Origin: Paenibacillus chitinolyticus NBRC 15660
Lineage (GTDB): Bacteria; Bacillota; Bacilli; Paenibacillales; NBRC-103111
Reading direction: 5' to 3'
NCBI RefSeq assembly: GCF_000739915.1
Contig: NZ_BBJT01000018.1
Location: forward strand, 1 to 64,000
DNA length: 64,000 nucleotides
Shown piece after piece: positions 52,422 to 61,110 of this stretch. The notes beneath the pieces were generated by a model that saw only the letters and a list, made by a program, of their open reading frames with translations, was not told the DNA's origin and did not search any database. How positions within the stretch are numbered: position 1 is the stretch's first letter; the number at the start of each line of letters is the position of its first letter. A program made the position numbers and the translations under genes.

Positions 52422-53300
52422 CTATTCAAGAAAACTCCGGAAACGGCGTTCCAGCGCAAACAGTACTAAAACCAGAAGCAAAATACTGCCTGTCATCAGC
52501 GTTGCGGCTGCCGTCAATTTGGGAATATCCAAGGACATGAACATGTTGTTCATATAATGCTGCAGCATGTAGATGCTGTCGTGCGGATAATCTCCCGCTA
52601 TCAGGTAGGTTTCCCGGAACACCTTGAACGAGTTGATGACGGACATAATCGTGACGAAAAATAGCGTCGAGGTTAAATAGACCAGCGTAATGCTGCGGAA
52701 TTGGCGAAACGGGCCCGCGCCTTCGATCCTGGCTGTCTCGTAATAATCTTTGGGGATTTGCTGAAGCCCCGCCAGGAACAAAATCATGTTATAACCGATG
52801 TTTTTCCACAGATAGACAGCGATCACGACGCTTCGGGCGGCATCCGTCTTCATCCAATCCACACGCGCCCGCTCGAAATATCCCAGCCAAGCGTTAACCG
52901 ATCCGTTCCAGTCCAGCAGAATCTGCCAGACGAGAACAACGGAAGCCGCGGGAACGACTAGGGGCAGCACGAAAGCGGTCCGGAGCCATCTCCGGATATA
53001 GATGTTTTGATTAAGCAGCACCGCCAGGCTTAACGACAGAAGAATCATTAGCGGAACACTGACCAGCGTAAAAGAAGCGGTATTCCGGGCAGCCTTGCGG
53101 AACGATTCGCTCGACAGAAGCTCGCGGTAATGCTCGAAGCCGACGAACCGGTTGTCGGCCGTACTCTCCACGAATGAATCATACACGCCCATGGCAAACG
53201 GGATGAGATAGAACATCATGAATCCCAGCGCGCTCGGCGCCAGGAACATCAGAACGGCCGCCGTATCCGTACGGGCGCGTCTAAACATCCCCGGCTTCAA
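52422..53300 (-). CDS. Carbohydrate ABC transporter permease (MalF/UgpA type)
   Basis: The product has 292 residues and six membrane segments, with the EAA loop YYETARIEGAGPFRQFRSITL. It is first in the operon. The start could be the TTG at 53300 or the ATG at 53288; neither has a proper ribosome site. The TTG overlaps the stop of an 11-residue frame (53297-53332) that does have AAAGGA, so translation may be coupled. Confidence 0.88.
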   Translation of the reverse strand: MKPGMFRRARTDTAAVLMFLAPSALGFMMFYLIPFAMGVYDSFVESTADNRFVGFEHYRELLSSESFRKAARNTASFTLVSVPLMILLSLSLAVLLNQNIYIRRWLRTAFVLPLVVPAASVVLVWQILLDWNGSVNAWLGYFERARVDWMKTDAARSVVIAVYLWKNIGYNMILFLAGLQQIPKDYYETARIEGAGPFRQFRSITLVYLTSTLFFVTIMSVINSFKVFRETYLIAGDYPHDSIYMLQHYMNNMFMSLDIPKLTAAATLMTGSILLLVLVLFALERRFRSFLE

Positions 53301-53332
53301 CCCGGTACACGAACTGTCGTGGTTGCATACAT
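53297..53332 (-). CDS. Putative 11-residue leader ORF coupled to the permease gene
   Basis: On the minus strand AAAGGA precedes ATG by eight bases. The frame encodes MYATTTVRVPG and its TGA overlaps the TTG start of the permease (GTTGA). No other ribosome site serves the permease. Confidence 0.3.
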   Translation of the reverse strand: MYATTTVRVPG

Positions 53333-53438
53333 GGACCGATCCTTTCCCTATTTTTCGGATGAGCAGGGACTGTTCCTTGCTAGTTCCAGAATAGGGAACA
53401 ATCTTTAAGTAACAAGTAGGGTAAAAATAAAATTTTTC

Positions 53439-54572
53439 TTAAATCGTTCGCTCAATAGGTGCCGACGTCTCGTTGTCCGAATGATTTTTCGGCAGCCGAA
53501 CCTCGAACAGCGTCCGGACCGGATTACTTTGAACCGAAACCGTACCGTTATGGCGTTCCACAATGTTCTTCGTGATGAACAAGCCTAGTCCCGTACTTCC
53601 CGTCCGATGATTGCGCGCTTGATCCGCCGTATAAAACATATCGAAGATACGCGGTAGCTCCTCCGGCGGAATGCTGTCCCCATAGTTGACGACCCGAACA
53701 ACCGCCTCTTCTCCTTCGGACGCCGCGATAACGTCGACATACTGCCCGTCGCTGCCGTAGCGGATGGCGTTTGTCAGAAGGTTTTCAAACACGCGGGCAA
53801 GCAGCTCCCCGTCTCCCCACAGATGCAGCGGCTGATCCGCGTTTAATCTCAGCGTGAGCTGATTTTTCTCAAACATCGGGTACAATTCCTCGTTCAGCTG
53901 GATAAGCAGCTCGCCGAGATCGAGCCGGTTTCTCTCGACCTTGAGCATGCCGTAATTCATCCGGGTAATTTCAAACAGTTCATCCACAAGCTTCTCCAGT
54001 CTCTGCGACTTGGTAAACGCGATCTGGGTAAAATGCCTGACCTGTTCGGAGGATAATTCCTTGTCCCGCAGTATAAAATCCAGATAGCCCAGCACGGAAG
54101 TAAGCGGAGTACGCAAATCGTGCGCCAGATTGAGCACCAGCTGATCTTTGCTGCTTTCCGCAAAATCGCCCCGGTTTACGGCTTCCTGCAGCTTCTCGCT
54201 TGCGAGATTAATGTCTTTGGCGATATCTTCGAATTCATCGTTGGAAGCCACGTGAACCCGGCTGTTGAAGTCGCCGCTGGCAAGACGATGGATTCCGTCC
54301 GATATTTCCCGGAAATAGACCGCGTAGGATCTCGTAAAGAAAAAGAAAAACAAAATTACCATAGGGATAAAAAACAGCAGAAAAAAGTTGATATCCCCGA
54401 TCTTGTGCAGAAACAGGCGGAAATAAGCGAGCGGGTCCTCAAATTTGACCTGGGAACGGTAATAAATCTGAAGAACTTTATAGATCAGATAAGTAATAAG
54501 GCCGGCCAGAAGCATACTTATCCCCAGCAGCAGAATCATTTTGGTCCGGAAGCTCCGTATCATGTTAGGCAT
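53439..54572 (-). CDS. VanS-like sensor histidine kinase
   Basis: The product has 377 residues. Two membrane segments (about 12-30 and 56-76) with a short outer loop are followed by HAMP, HisKA with the phosphoacceptor His in LNLAHDLRTPLTSVLGY, and HATPase (NLLTNAIRYGSDG, GSTGLGLFITKNI). It matches the VanS-type architecture. It follows the VanR-like gene with an 8-base overlap. No vanHAX-type genes are in the window, so it should not be read as glycopeptide resistance. It more likely monitors peptidoglycan and may control the carboxypeptidase divergent from it. Confidence 0.87.
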   Translation of the reverse strand: MPNMIRSFRTKMILLLGISMLLAGLITYLIYKVLQIYYRSQVKFEDPLAYFRLFLHKIGDINFFLLFFIPMVILFFFFFTRSYAVYFREISDGIHRLASGDFNSRVHVASNDEFEDIAKDINLASEKLQEAVNRGDFAESSKDQLVLNLAHDLRTPLTSVLGYLDFILRDKELSSEQVRHFTQIAFTKSQRLEKLVDELFEITRMNYGMLKVERNRLDLGELLIQLNEELYPMFEKNQLTLRLNADQPLHLWGDGELLARVFENLLTNAIRYGSDGQYVDVIAASEGEEAVVRVVNYGDSIPPEELPRIFDMFYTADQARNHRTGSTGLGLFITKNIVERHNGTVSVQSNPVRTLFEVRLPKNHSDNETSAPIERTI

Positions 54573-55260
54573 TGAACGTGTACCCTACTCCCCAGATCGT
54601 TTTAATCAATTTGTTCTTACTCACATCTTCCCCGAGCTTTTTGCGGAGAGTGCGGATATGAACCATGACCGTGTTCCCTCCTTCATAGTAAGCGCCTCCC
54701 CATACCTGCTGGAAGATGTTTTCGACGCTGAACACTTTCTTCGGATATCTCGCCAAAAGGTACAAAATATCGAATTCCTTCGGGGTTAGCTCGATCAGAT
54801 TTCCGTACAGGCTGACGGTACGCTGCTCCGGATATATCACCAATCCCCCCGACTCCAGGATCGGTTTGTCTGCTGCAGCCGCCTGATTCATCTGCAGAAA
54901 CCGGCGCAGGTGGGCATTCACCCGGGCGACCAGTTCCATCGGGTTAAACGGCTTCGTGATATAATCGTCCGCGCCTCTGACGAGACCCGAAATTTTATCG
55001 AGGTCCGTCGTTTTGGCGCTCAAAAAAATGATCGGCATATTGTGTTTCTCCCGGATTTGGTGCGTCACTTCGTAACCGTCCATTTTCGGCATCATAATAT
55101 CCAAAATCGCCAAATCTATCGAATGGGTCTGAACCGCTTGTAGAGCGTCGTGCCCGTTATGTGCTTTCACGCAGTCATATCCTTCTTTATTCAGATGCAT
55201 CTCTATTAAATCCGCAATTTCCACTTCATCATCGGCGATCAGTATGGTGATGCGCTTCAT
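54565..55260 (-). CDS. VanR-like OmpR-family response regulator
   Basis: The product has 231 residues. The ATG at 55260 follows GAAGGAGAGGA; the longer frame to 55320 lacks one. The receiver domain has Asp54 in LAILDIMMPKMDG. The OmpR winged-helix domain has LTPKEFDILYLLARYPKKVF. It is most similar in pattern to VanR. It lies divergent from the D,D-carboxypeptidase gene across about 215 bases. Confidence 0.88.
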   Translation of the reverse strand: MKRITILIADDEVEIADLIEMHLNKEGYDCVKAHNGHDALQAVQTHSIDLAILDIMMPKMDGYEVTHQIREKHNMPIIFLSAKTTDLDKISGLVRGADDYITKPFNPMELVARVNAHLRRFLQMNQAAAADKPILESGGLVIYPEQRTVSLYGNLIELTPKEFDILYLLARYPKKVFSVENIFQQVWGGAYYEGGNTVMVHIRTLRKKLGEDVSKNKLIKTIWGVGYTFNA

Positions 55261-55475
55261 GCGATCCTCTCCTTCGATTCCACGATTATTCCAATCTGTC
55301 TGTCCCTTTATCATACTCATTTTTTCCGGTAAGGACAGGCTGTTATTATCCCGGCGATGAATTCATAGAGAATCGTAATAATTTCGAAAGTTTTTCTTAG
55401 GAAGAAGTTAACTGTTAGGCTTCATAATACTAGACAGCTGAAGCCTCGTGAGAATTGAGAGGAGAAACGTTATTT

Positions 55476-56432
55476 ATGAACTTGAAAACGATCCTGCTGG
55501 GTGGAACTGCCGCCGCTATTATACTGGTTATGGCCTGGAATTTCCTAGATCTTACCCGGCATCGTTTAGCATCCCCCGTACCAGAGTCGTCAGTATCCGA
55601 ACCCGTTATATCCGAACCGGCTGCCGGCAAATCGGGAAAAAATCAGCTTGTTAACGAGTCCATAGAAGGGGAAGCCGCCGTTCTGATGGATGCCGAAACC
55701 GGAAAACTATTGTTCGGCAAAAATAAAGACCTCCGCCTCTATCCCGCAAGCACGACCAAAATCGTAACGGCGCTGGTGGCTCTCGAAAAAGGCGGACTCC
55801 AGGACTCGGTCACCGTCGGTGATGAAGTCCGTTTAACTACTAAGGGAGAGAGCACGGCGGGCTTGCAGGAGGGCCAAACCCTTACGCTCCGGGACCTGAT
55901 CGTTGCCATGATGCTGCCCTCGGGCAACGATGCGGCCAGAACGGTCGCCCGCTATATTGCGGAGAAAGACAGCGGCCGCAAGCTCTCCGCGCAGAAGAGC
56001 ATCGATTATTTTGCCGGTCTGATGAACGCGAAAGCGTCCAAGCTCGGCGCCAAAAAGAGCCATTTTACGAATCCGCACGGGCTGCACGATCCGGGACATT
56101 ATACGACTGCGGGCGATATGGCCCTACTAAGCCGCGAAGCCATGAAGAACAAAGTGTTCAGCTCCATCGTCAGCGAACCTAAGCAGGCCGTCGCCGTATC
56201 GTCCGGTTCCCTTACTTACGTGAACCGCAATCAGCTTCTTCAGGAAGGAAGCGAATTTTATGTGCAGGGTGTAAACGGGGTGAAGACGGGCTTTACGGAT
56301 GAGGCCGGTTATTGTCTCGTATCCTCGGCAACTTTGAACGGCAAGAAATTTATCGGCGTCGTGCTTCATTCGAGCTCGGGCGGCGTCTATACGGATACCC
56401 GCTCCCTATTGGAGTACGCAAAGAACAGATAG
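55476..56432 (+). CDS. D-alanyl-D-alanine carboxypeptidase (PBP5/DacA type)
   Basis: The product has 318 residues. The ATG at 55476 follows GAGAGGAGA. An N-terminal membrane segment (about 5-22) is followed by a serine D,D-peptidase with SxxK (Ser92-Thr-Thr-Lys95 in PASTTKIV), SGN at 149-151 and KTG at 270-272. It trims the terminal D-Ala of peptidoglycan stems. It lacks the C-terminal amphipathic domain of longer DacA proteins and is probably held by its N-terminal anchor. A terminator follows at 56481-56517. Confidence 0.9.
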   Translation: MNLKTILLGGTAAAIILVMAWNFLDLTRHRLASPVPESSVSEPVISEPAAGKSGKNQLVNESIEGEAAVLMDAETGKLLFGKNKDLRLYPASTTKIVTALVALEKGGLQDSVTVGDEVRLTTKGESTAGLQEGQTLTLRDLIVAMMLPSGNDAARTVARYIAEKDSGRKLSAQKSIDYFAGLMNAKASKLGAKKSHFTNPHGLHDPGHYTTAGDMALLSREAMKNKVFSSIVSEPKQAVAVSSGSLTYVNRNQLLQEGSEFYVQGVNGVKTGFTDEAGYCLVSSATLNGKKFIGVVLHSSSGGVYTDTRSLLEYAKNR

Positions 56433-56480
56433 GTCCGTTCGACTGCCGCCTGTATCGGGCGCTGCCATAAGCGTATATAA

Positions 56481-56517
56481 GATCCGCCCGGAACTCTGCT
56501 TCCCGGGCGGATTTTTC
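56481..56517 (+). terminator. Terminator after the carboxypeptidase gene
   Basis: ATCCGCCCGG and CCGGGCGGAT form a perfect stem, followed by TTTTCG. Confidence 0.88.
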
Positions 56518-56563
56518 GTGTCAGGCTGCGACTTCGCTCCGGCTTCCTCTCTGTAGATTCGGT

Positions 56564-56719
56564 CTACCGGCTTCCGATGCCGCCGACGATTTCGTCGCAA
56601 TGCTCCCGCAGAAGCGGGTCGCATATCCATTCCCGTGCGTACCCGATCGTTTTCGCTGCCGAGTAAACCGTAAAGAACGATTCCGGACCGGCCGCACCTT
56701 CAAAAGGGATTTGAGGGAT
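56564..56719 (-). pseudogene. Possible C-terminal gene remnant
   Basis: The minus strand is open for about 51 codons with well-formed protein-like sequence, PESFFTVYSAAKTIGYAREW then ICDPLLREHCDEIVGGIGSR-stop. It has no start codon or ribosome site and begins right after a stop. It looks like the tail of a lost enzyme, with a loose resemblance to citrate-synthase C-termini. The remaining 56433-56822 gap holds only the terminator and the promoter region of the next operon. Confidence 0.3.
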
Positions 56720-56822
56720 TCAAAAGTGCGTTTCATCCAAAAAGGATCTATGCAAAATCAAAAAATTATATCATGCTTAGATAGAGTGCCAATTAATGGA
56801 ATGAAACTGAGGGGTTATTCTT

Positions 56823-57578
56823 ATGTATAGAGTGGCTATTTGCGACGACGAGGAAAAACAAAGAGAGCTTGTCAGAAACATTCTGATCACTCTCTCGATA
56901 AAAACCAATATAGAATTTGAAATCGAATTATTCGGCTCGGGCGAGCAGCTCTCAGCCTATTATGAGCGCCGGGAAACCCCGTTCCATATTTTACTGCTGG
57001 ATGTTGAAATGGGCGGGATTAACGGCATTCAAACCGCCCGGAAAATAAGAGAGTTAAATAACCTGGATGAACAAATTATTTTTCTGACCGGCTACCCCGA
57101 ATATATGGTAGAAAGTTTTGACGTCATGACATTCCAGTATCTGATCAAACCCGTCGCCCCCTCGGTCTTGGAGGAGAAAATCATTAAGCTGTGCCAGTAC
57201 TTCCAAGCCCTTGACAAAAAATTTATGGTCATCAAGTCGGCCTATGACGAAGTCGTGATCAAATACGACGACCTCATTAGTATCGAAGCCGCCAAAAGCT
57301 TAACGATCAAAAGCAAGCTCCATTTTACGACCGTTAATCAAACCTATGAAAGCAAAGGAACGATTTCAGATTATGCGCTTGCCTTAAAAGATCATAAATT
57401 TCTGCAAATCCACCGATCCATTATTATTAACCTACTGCATGTGAGAAAGTTTGCCAAGGGAGTTGTCCTCATGTCCAATGGCACGGAATTACCCATAGGC
57501 CGTTCTAAAGTTAAAGAGGTTAAAGATGTATATACCAAATTTATGATTATGAAGGTCGATGGCTATGAGTCAAACTAA
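56823..57578 (+). CDS. LytTR-type response regulator (AgrA-like)
   Basis: The product has 251 residues. The receiver domain has Asp60 in LLLDVEMGGING and the C-terminal LytTR DNA-binding domain has HRSIIINLLHVRKF and LPIGRSKVKEV. It is paired with the GHKL kinase gene, which starts 20 bases before its stop. Targets are unknown; the secreted hydrolase gene downstream is a candidate. Confidence 0.9.
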   Translation: MYRVAICDDEEKQRELVRNILITLSIKTNIEFEIELFGSGEQLSAYYERRETPFHILLLDVEMGGINGIQTARKIRELNNLDEQIIFLTGYPEYMVESFDVMTFQYLIKPVAPSVLEEKIIKLCQYFQALDKKFMVIKSAYDEVVIKYDDLISIEAAKSLTIKSKLHFTTVNQTYESKGTISDYALALKDHKFLQIHRSIIINLLHVRKFAKGVVLMSNGTELPIGRSKVKEVKDVYTKFMIMKVDGYESN

Positions 57579-58857
57579 TTTTCCCATTTTCTTTAGCATG
57601 GTGGTTGTAATGGCCGTCCAAATTAATTTTTTCTTCAACTCGGTTTTCGATAAAACCACGCACAAACGCAACCGTTTCATTTACTTCCTTATTTTCGGGC
57701 TGCTCGATTACCTGTACCTCCTTACTCCCTTATCGCCTGCGTTATCTTCGCTTGTATCCTTGTTTCTCATCTTTACTATTGCGCTCTCTTATCAAGTGGA
57801 ATTTAGAATGAAGCTCATTTTTTCCATGCTTTACGGCGTTTTGATGTCTATCTCCAATACGATCTCCCTTTATATTTTATACACGCTGGATCATGTTGAA
57901 TTTGACACCCTTGACCTTGTCACTCAGCCCGCCGCTCAAACTTCCTACACGAAACTTATTTTCCTCAGCTGCATGATCATGTTCGTCGTCATTCAGGTTA
58001 TACGGCTCATTGCCAAACGCAGAAGCTTCTCTTTGCCTTATCGTTACTACGTCCTATTCCTGGTAATTCCGCTCCTAAGTTTCTATCACCTGAATATTCT
58101 AACGTATAAGAGCTTCTATTCTTTCCTTTCCGCCATCGGCTTTCTTTTCTTAAACGTGATGATTATCTATATTTTTGATACGATTATGGATAAATTTCAA
58201 TTCATGCACGAGAACGCCCAGCTCCAGCAGCAAATGGACTATCAGGATGCGAATTACGAGAAAGTCGTTCACAGCTTCAAATCTATCAAACGAATCATTC
58301 ACGATACGAACCAGCAGTTTTTATATATCGAAGAGTGCATTAAGCGAAATGAGCCGGCGGCGGCAGTGGAACATATTAAAACGACCTTAAACAAGGTCGA
58401 GGGAGCCTATCATAGGGTGAATACGGGAAATCTGGTGATTGACGCCCTTGTCACCAATACACTTGATATCGGGCAAGCTAATGGGATCCGAATCGATACC
58501 AGGCTTAACCTGCGCTCGCATGAAATCCCTATAGACCGTTACGATTTATGTGTCGTTATGGGAAATATGCTGGATAACGCGATTGAAGCTTCCAAACATA
58601 TCAAGATCGCGGAAGACAGGTATATTCTTATCAAAATACATGCGACCGAGTCTGCCCTTCTCATTCACATCTTGAATCATATGGAGAAGGAGGATGCCCG
58701 CTTGCACAGCCAGAAACCAAACCCCGAATTTCACGGGATCGGATTAACCAATATCGCCAGAATTTGCGACAAGTACGGCGGACATATGACGCTTGAAACG
58801 AAACACAAACAGTTTAATAATATGGTTCTCCTGCCCTTCTTAACGAACAATCCCTAG
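57559..58857 (+). CDS. GHKL sensor histidine kinase (AgrC-like)
   Basis: The product has 432 residues. About six membrane segments (residues 5-215) lead into a coiled coil, a dimerisation helix with the probable phosphoacceptor His in RIIHDTNQQFLYIEE, and a GHKL ATPase (GNMLDNAIEASK, HGIGLTNIARI). It resembles quorum-peptide receptors of the AgrC/ComD group, but no AgrB or AgrD gene is nearby. The terminator at 58846-58888 begins inside the gene's last codons. Confidence 0.88.
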   Translation: MAMSQTNFPIFFSMVVVMAVQINFFFNSVFDKTTHKRNRFIYFLIFGLLDYLYLLTPLSPALSSLVSLFLIFTIALSYQVEFRMKLIFSMLYGVLMSISNTISLYILYTLDHVEFDTLDLVTQPAAQTSYTKLIFLSCMIMFVVIQVIRLIAKRRSFSLPYRYYVLFLVIPLLSFYHLNILTYKSFYSFLSAIGFLFLNVMIIYIFDTIMDKFQFMHENAQLQQQMDYQDANYEKVVHSFKSIKRIIHDTNQQFLYIEECIKRNEPAAAVEHIKTTLNKVEGAYHRVNTGNLVIDALVTNTLDIGQANGIRIDTRLNLRSHEIPIDRYDLCVVMGNMLDNAIEASKHIKIAEDRYILIKIHATESALLIHILNHMEKEDARLHSQKPNPEFHGIGLTNIARICDKYGGHMTLETKHKQFNNMVLLPFLTNNP

Positions 58858-58888
58858 ACAACCTGCTGTTTAGGGATTGTTTTTTTCG
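58846..58888 (+). terminator. Terminator overlapping the kinase stop codon
   Basis: AACAATCCCTA and TAGGGATTGTT form a perfect stem, followed by a TTTTTT run. The TAG stop lies in the left arm. Confidence 0.88.
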
Positions 58889-58978
58889 TTTCAGGGCCTT
58901 TTCCCATCTTGCTACCATTTTCCATATATGATTAATTCAGCAAGTAAATTCAAACTGAACCGCAAGGAGGAATTATTC

Positions 58979-61030
58979 ATGAAGAAGATGGTTTCCGTAT
59001 GGATGACCACCATGCTTTTAACGGTACCGGTCGCCTCTGCATTTGCTCAAACGACTCAGGATCCAGTTAAGGAAAAGGCAAAGATACTGGCTTCGAAGAT
59101 TGTGTCCGACTATGGGGTAAGCGGGATACAGTATGCGATCAGGGATCACGGCTCCGTTGTTTTATCCGGCAGCGCGGGTGTAAAAGATAAAGCTGCCGAC
59201 AGCCCGGTAACGAAGGACACGATGTTCGGAATAGGTTCTATAAGTAAAGTGTATGCAACGGCGGCAGCGTTGAAGCTCGCGGATACCAATCGGATTGAAC
59301 TCGATAAACCGCTGACCACGTATTTGAAAGACTTTAAGATGGCCGACGAACGGTACAAAAAGATTACACCCCGCATGTTGATGAATCATTCTTCGGGCCT
59401 TTACGGCAGTCACTATGAGAACGGCTTTTTGTTCGATGACAATGATACGAGAACGCATGATGAATTATTGGCCAAATTACGATCCGAACACTTAAAAGCA
59501 GATCCCGGTGAATTTTCGGTCTATTGCAACGATGGTTTTCAGCTGCTTGAAATCTTGGTTGAACGTATAAGCGGATTAAGTTACAGCGAGTTTCTTAAGA
59601 CCCATTTTAGCAAGCCTCTCGATTTAAACTCTACTAAAACACCGCGCGATACATTTGATAGAACCAAGCTTGCAAAAACGTATGCGCCTGAGATCGATCA
59701 GGCTTTGCCTGTAGAAAATGTCAATCTCATCGGGACGGGAGGCATTTACTCCACAGCTGAAGAAGTAAGCAAGTTCGGCGATGTCCTAATCGGTAACCGG
59801 ACGGATATTTTATCCGAGAAGTCGGCCAAGGCTATGCAAAGTCATGAGTATAGAAAAGGGGTGTGGGTACCGGAAGAGACCAACAGCTTGAACTATGGTC
59901 TTGGTTGGGACGCCGTCAAGTTAGCTCCGTTCGATGATTACGGAATCACGGCGCTATCCAAAGGCGGAGACACGCAAGCGTATCACGCGACTTTGACAGC
60001 CCTGCCGGAACATGATATTTCTATAGCCGTGCTTTCGTCAGGAGGATCTTCAGCCTACAATAGTGTGGCGGCAACGAATATTTTATTGGAATACATAAAA
60101 ACGAAAGGCATCATTAAAGAGATTTTGCCTGAAAAAACATTTCCGCCGGCCGTGAAAGTGGATATGCCTTCGGAACTGCAAGCTTACTCCGGATTATACG
60201 GCGCTACCGATAAAATGATAAATCTGGAGATCAAGAACGGGGAGATAGATTTATCCGCTGCAGGAGGATTAATTCCGTCCCAAAAATTTGTCTATACGGG
60301 CAATGGACAATTCAAAAACAAAGAGGGGAATCTTACCGTAAGCTTTGACCGGGCGAAGAACGGAAAAACGTATTTGAAATTTAACGGGTACCTGAGCTTT
60401 CCCGGATTAGGTCAAATGGTTATGGCTACATATGAATATCAGAAGCTGGACCGCAACCCTCTGGACCCTGCAACCCGAAAGGCTTGGGACCAAAGAAACG
60501 GGAAGCGTTACTACGCCTTGGATGAAAAAATAACTTCCGTCGGTTATGGGAACCAAGCGCTTTTAACCAGAGAAATAACCGTTAATGCCGATCTCGGATA
60601 CGCCTCCGGCACTAAAATTGTGAACCCGAATAAAGCCGTCAACGCAGTGACTATTCCACTCATAAACGGTAGAGACTCTTTTGACTTGAATTTTTATAAA
60701 AAGAATCATACAGAGTATTTAACCATCGCCGGACAATCGTATATCCATGAAGATGGTGTTCAGCCCTTCTCCCAAGGAAGCTCCGCAATTCGCAGCATAT
60801 CATCCAATGGTCAGGCCGCATGGTATAAGATTGATAAACAATCAGCCGGCCGGGTGTTGACCGTTAAAGCTCCGGCAAGCGGAGGATTCGCCGTGTATGA
60901 CGCGAAGGGAAAGCTTGTGAACTTCTCCAAGATAAGCAAAAATTATTCGGCCGTACTGCCTGAGGGCGGGCTGATCGTTTTCGGCGGTCATGCAGGCGAT
61001 GTATTCAAAATTGATTTGAAGACTAAATAA
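58979..61030 (+). CDS. Secreted serine hydrolase, beta-lactamase/PBP-like fold
   Basis: The product has 683 residues. The ATG at 58979 follows AAGGAGGAATT. A signal peptide (1-24) is followed by a class C-like domain with SxxK at Ser87-Lys90 (GSISK), YxN at 182-184 (VYCN) and KGGDTQAYHA for the third motif. About 280 C-terminal residues form two further beta-rich domains not found in simple beta-lactamases. This architecture usually belongs to esterase or D-aminopeptidase-like proteins of unknown substrate. Antibiotic resistance should not be assumed. Confidence 0.85.
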   Translation: MKKMVSVWMTTMLLTVPVASAFAQTTQDPVKEKAKILASKIVSDYGVSGIQYAIRDHGSVVLSGSAGVKDKAADSPVTKDTMFGIGSISKVYATAAALKLADTNRIELDKPLTTYLKDFKMADERYKKITPRMLMNHSSGLYGSHYENGFLFDDNDTRTHDELLAKLRSEHLKADPGEFSVYCNDGFQLLEILVERISGLSYSEFLKTHFSKPLDLNSTKTPRDTFDRTKLAKTYAPEIDQALPVENVNLIGTGGIYSTAEEVSKFGDVLIGNRTDILSEKSAKAMQSHEYRKGVWVPEETNSLNYGLGWDAVKLAPFDDYGITALSKGGDTQAYHATLTALPEHDISIAVLSSGGSSAYNSVAATNILLEYIKTKGIIKEILPEKTFPPAVKVDMPSELQAYSGLYGATDKMINLEIKNGEIDLSAAGGLIPSQKFVYTGNGQFKNKEGNLTVSFDRAKNGKTYLKFNGYLSFPGLGQMVMATYEYQKLDRNPLDPATRKAWDQRNGKRYYALDEKITSVGYGNQALLTREITVNADLGYASGTKIVNPNKAVNAVTIPLINGRDSFDLNFYKKNHTEYLTIAGQSYIHEDGVQPFSQGSSAIRSISSNGQAAWYKIDKQSAGRVLTVKAPASGGFAVYDAKGKLVNFSKISKNYSAVLPEGGLIVFGGHAGDVFKIDLKTK

Positions 61031-61044
61031 ACCGAGATAGCGAA

Positions 61045-61080
61045 GAAACCAGGCAGCGGACCGCTGCCTGGTTTCATTTT
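61045..61080. terminator. Terminator between convergent genes
   Basis: AAACCAGGCAGCGG and its near-perfect complement CCGCTGCCTGGTTT, followed by TCATTTTT. Confidence 0.85.
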
Positions 61081-61110
61081 TAATAAATGGATCTCTAAGG
61101 CTCTTGAACG

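Noticed and set aside
53439..56432. Glycopeptide resistance locus
   Set aside because: Only regulators of the VanR/VanS type and an ordinary D,D-carboxypeptidase are present; no ligase, dehydrogenase or D,D-dipeptidase genes were found.
58979..61030. Beta-lactam resistance enzyme
   Set aside because: The catalytic motifs fit the wide serine-hydrolase family with this fold, and the extra C-terminal domains are unlike dedicated beta-lactamases.
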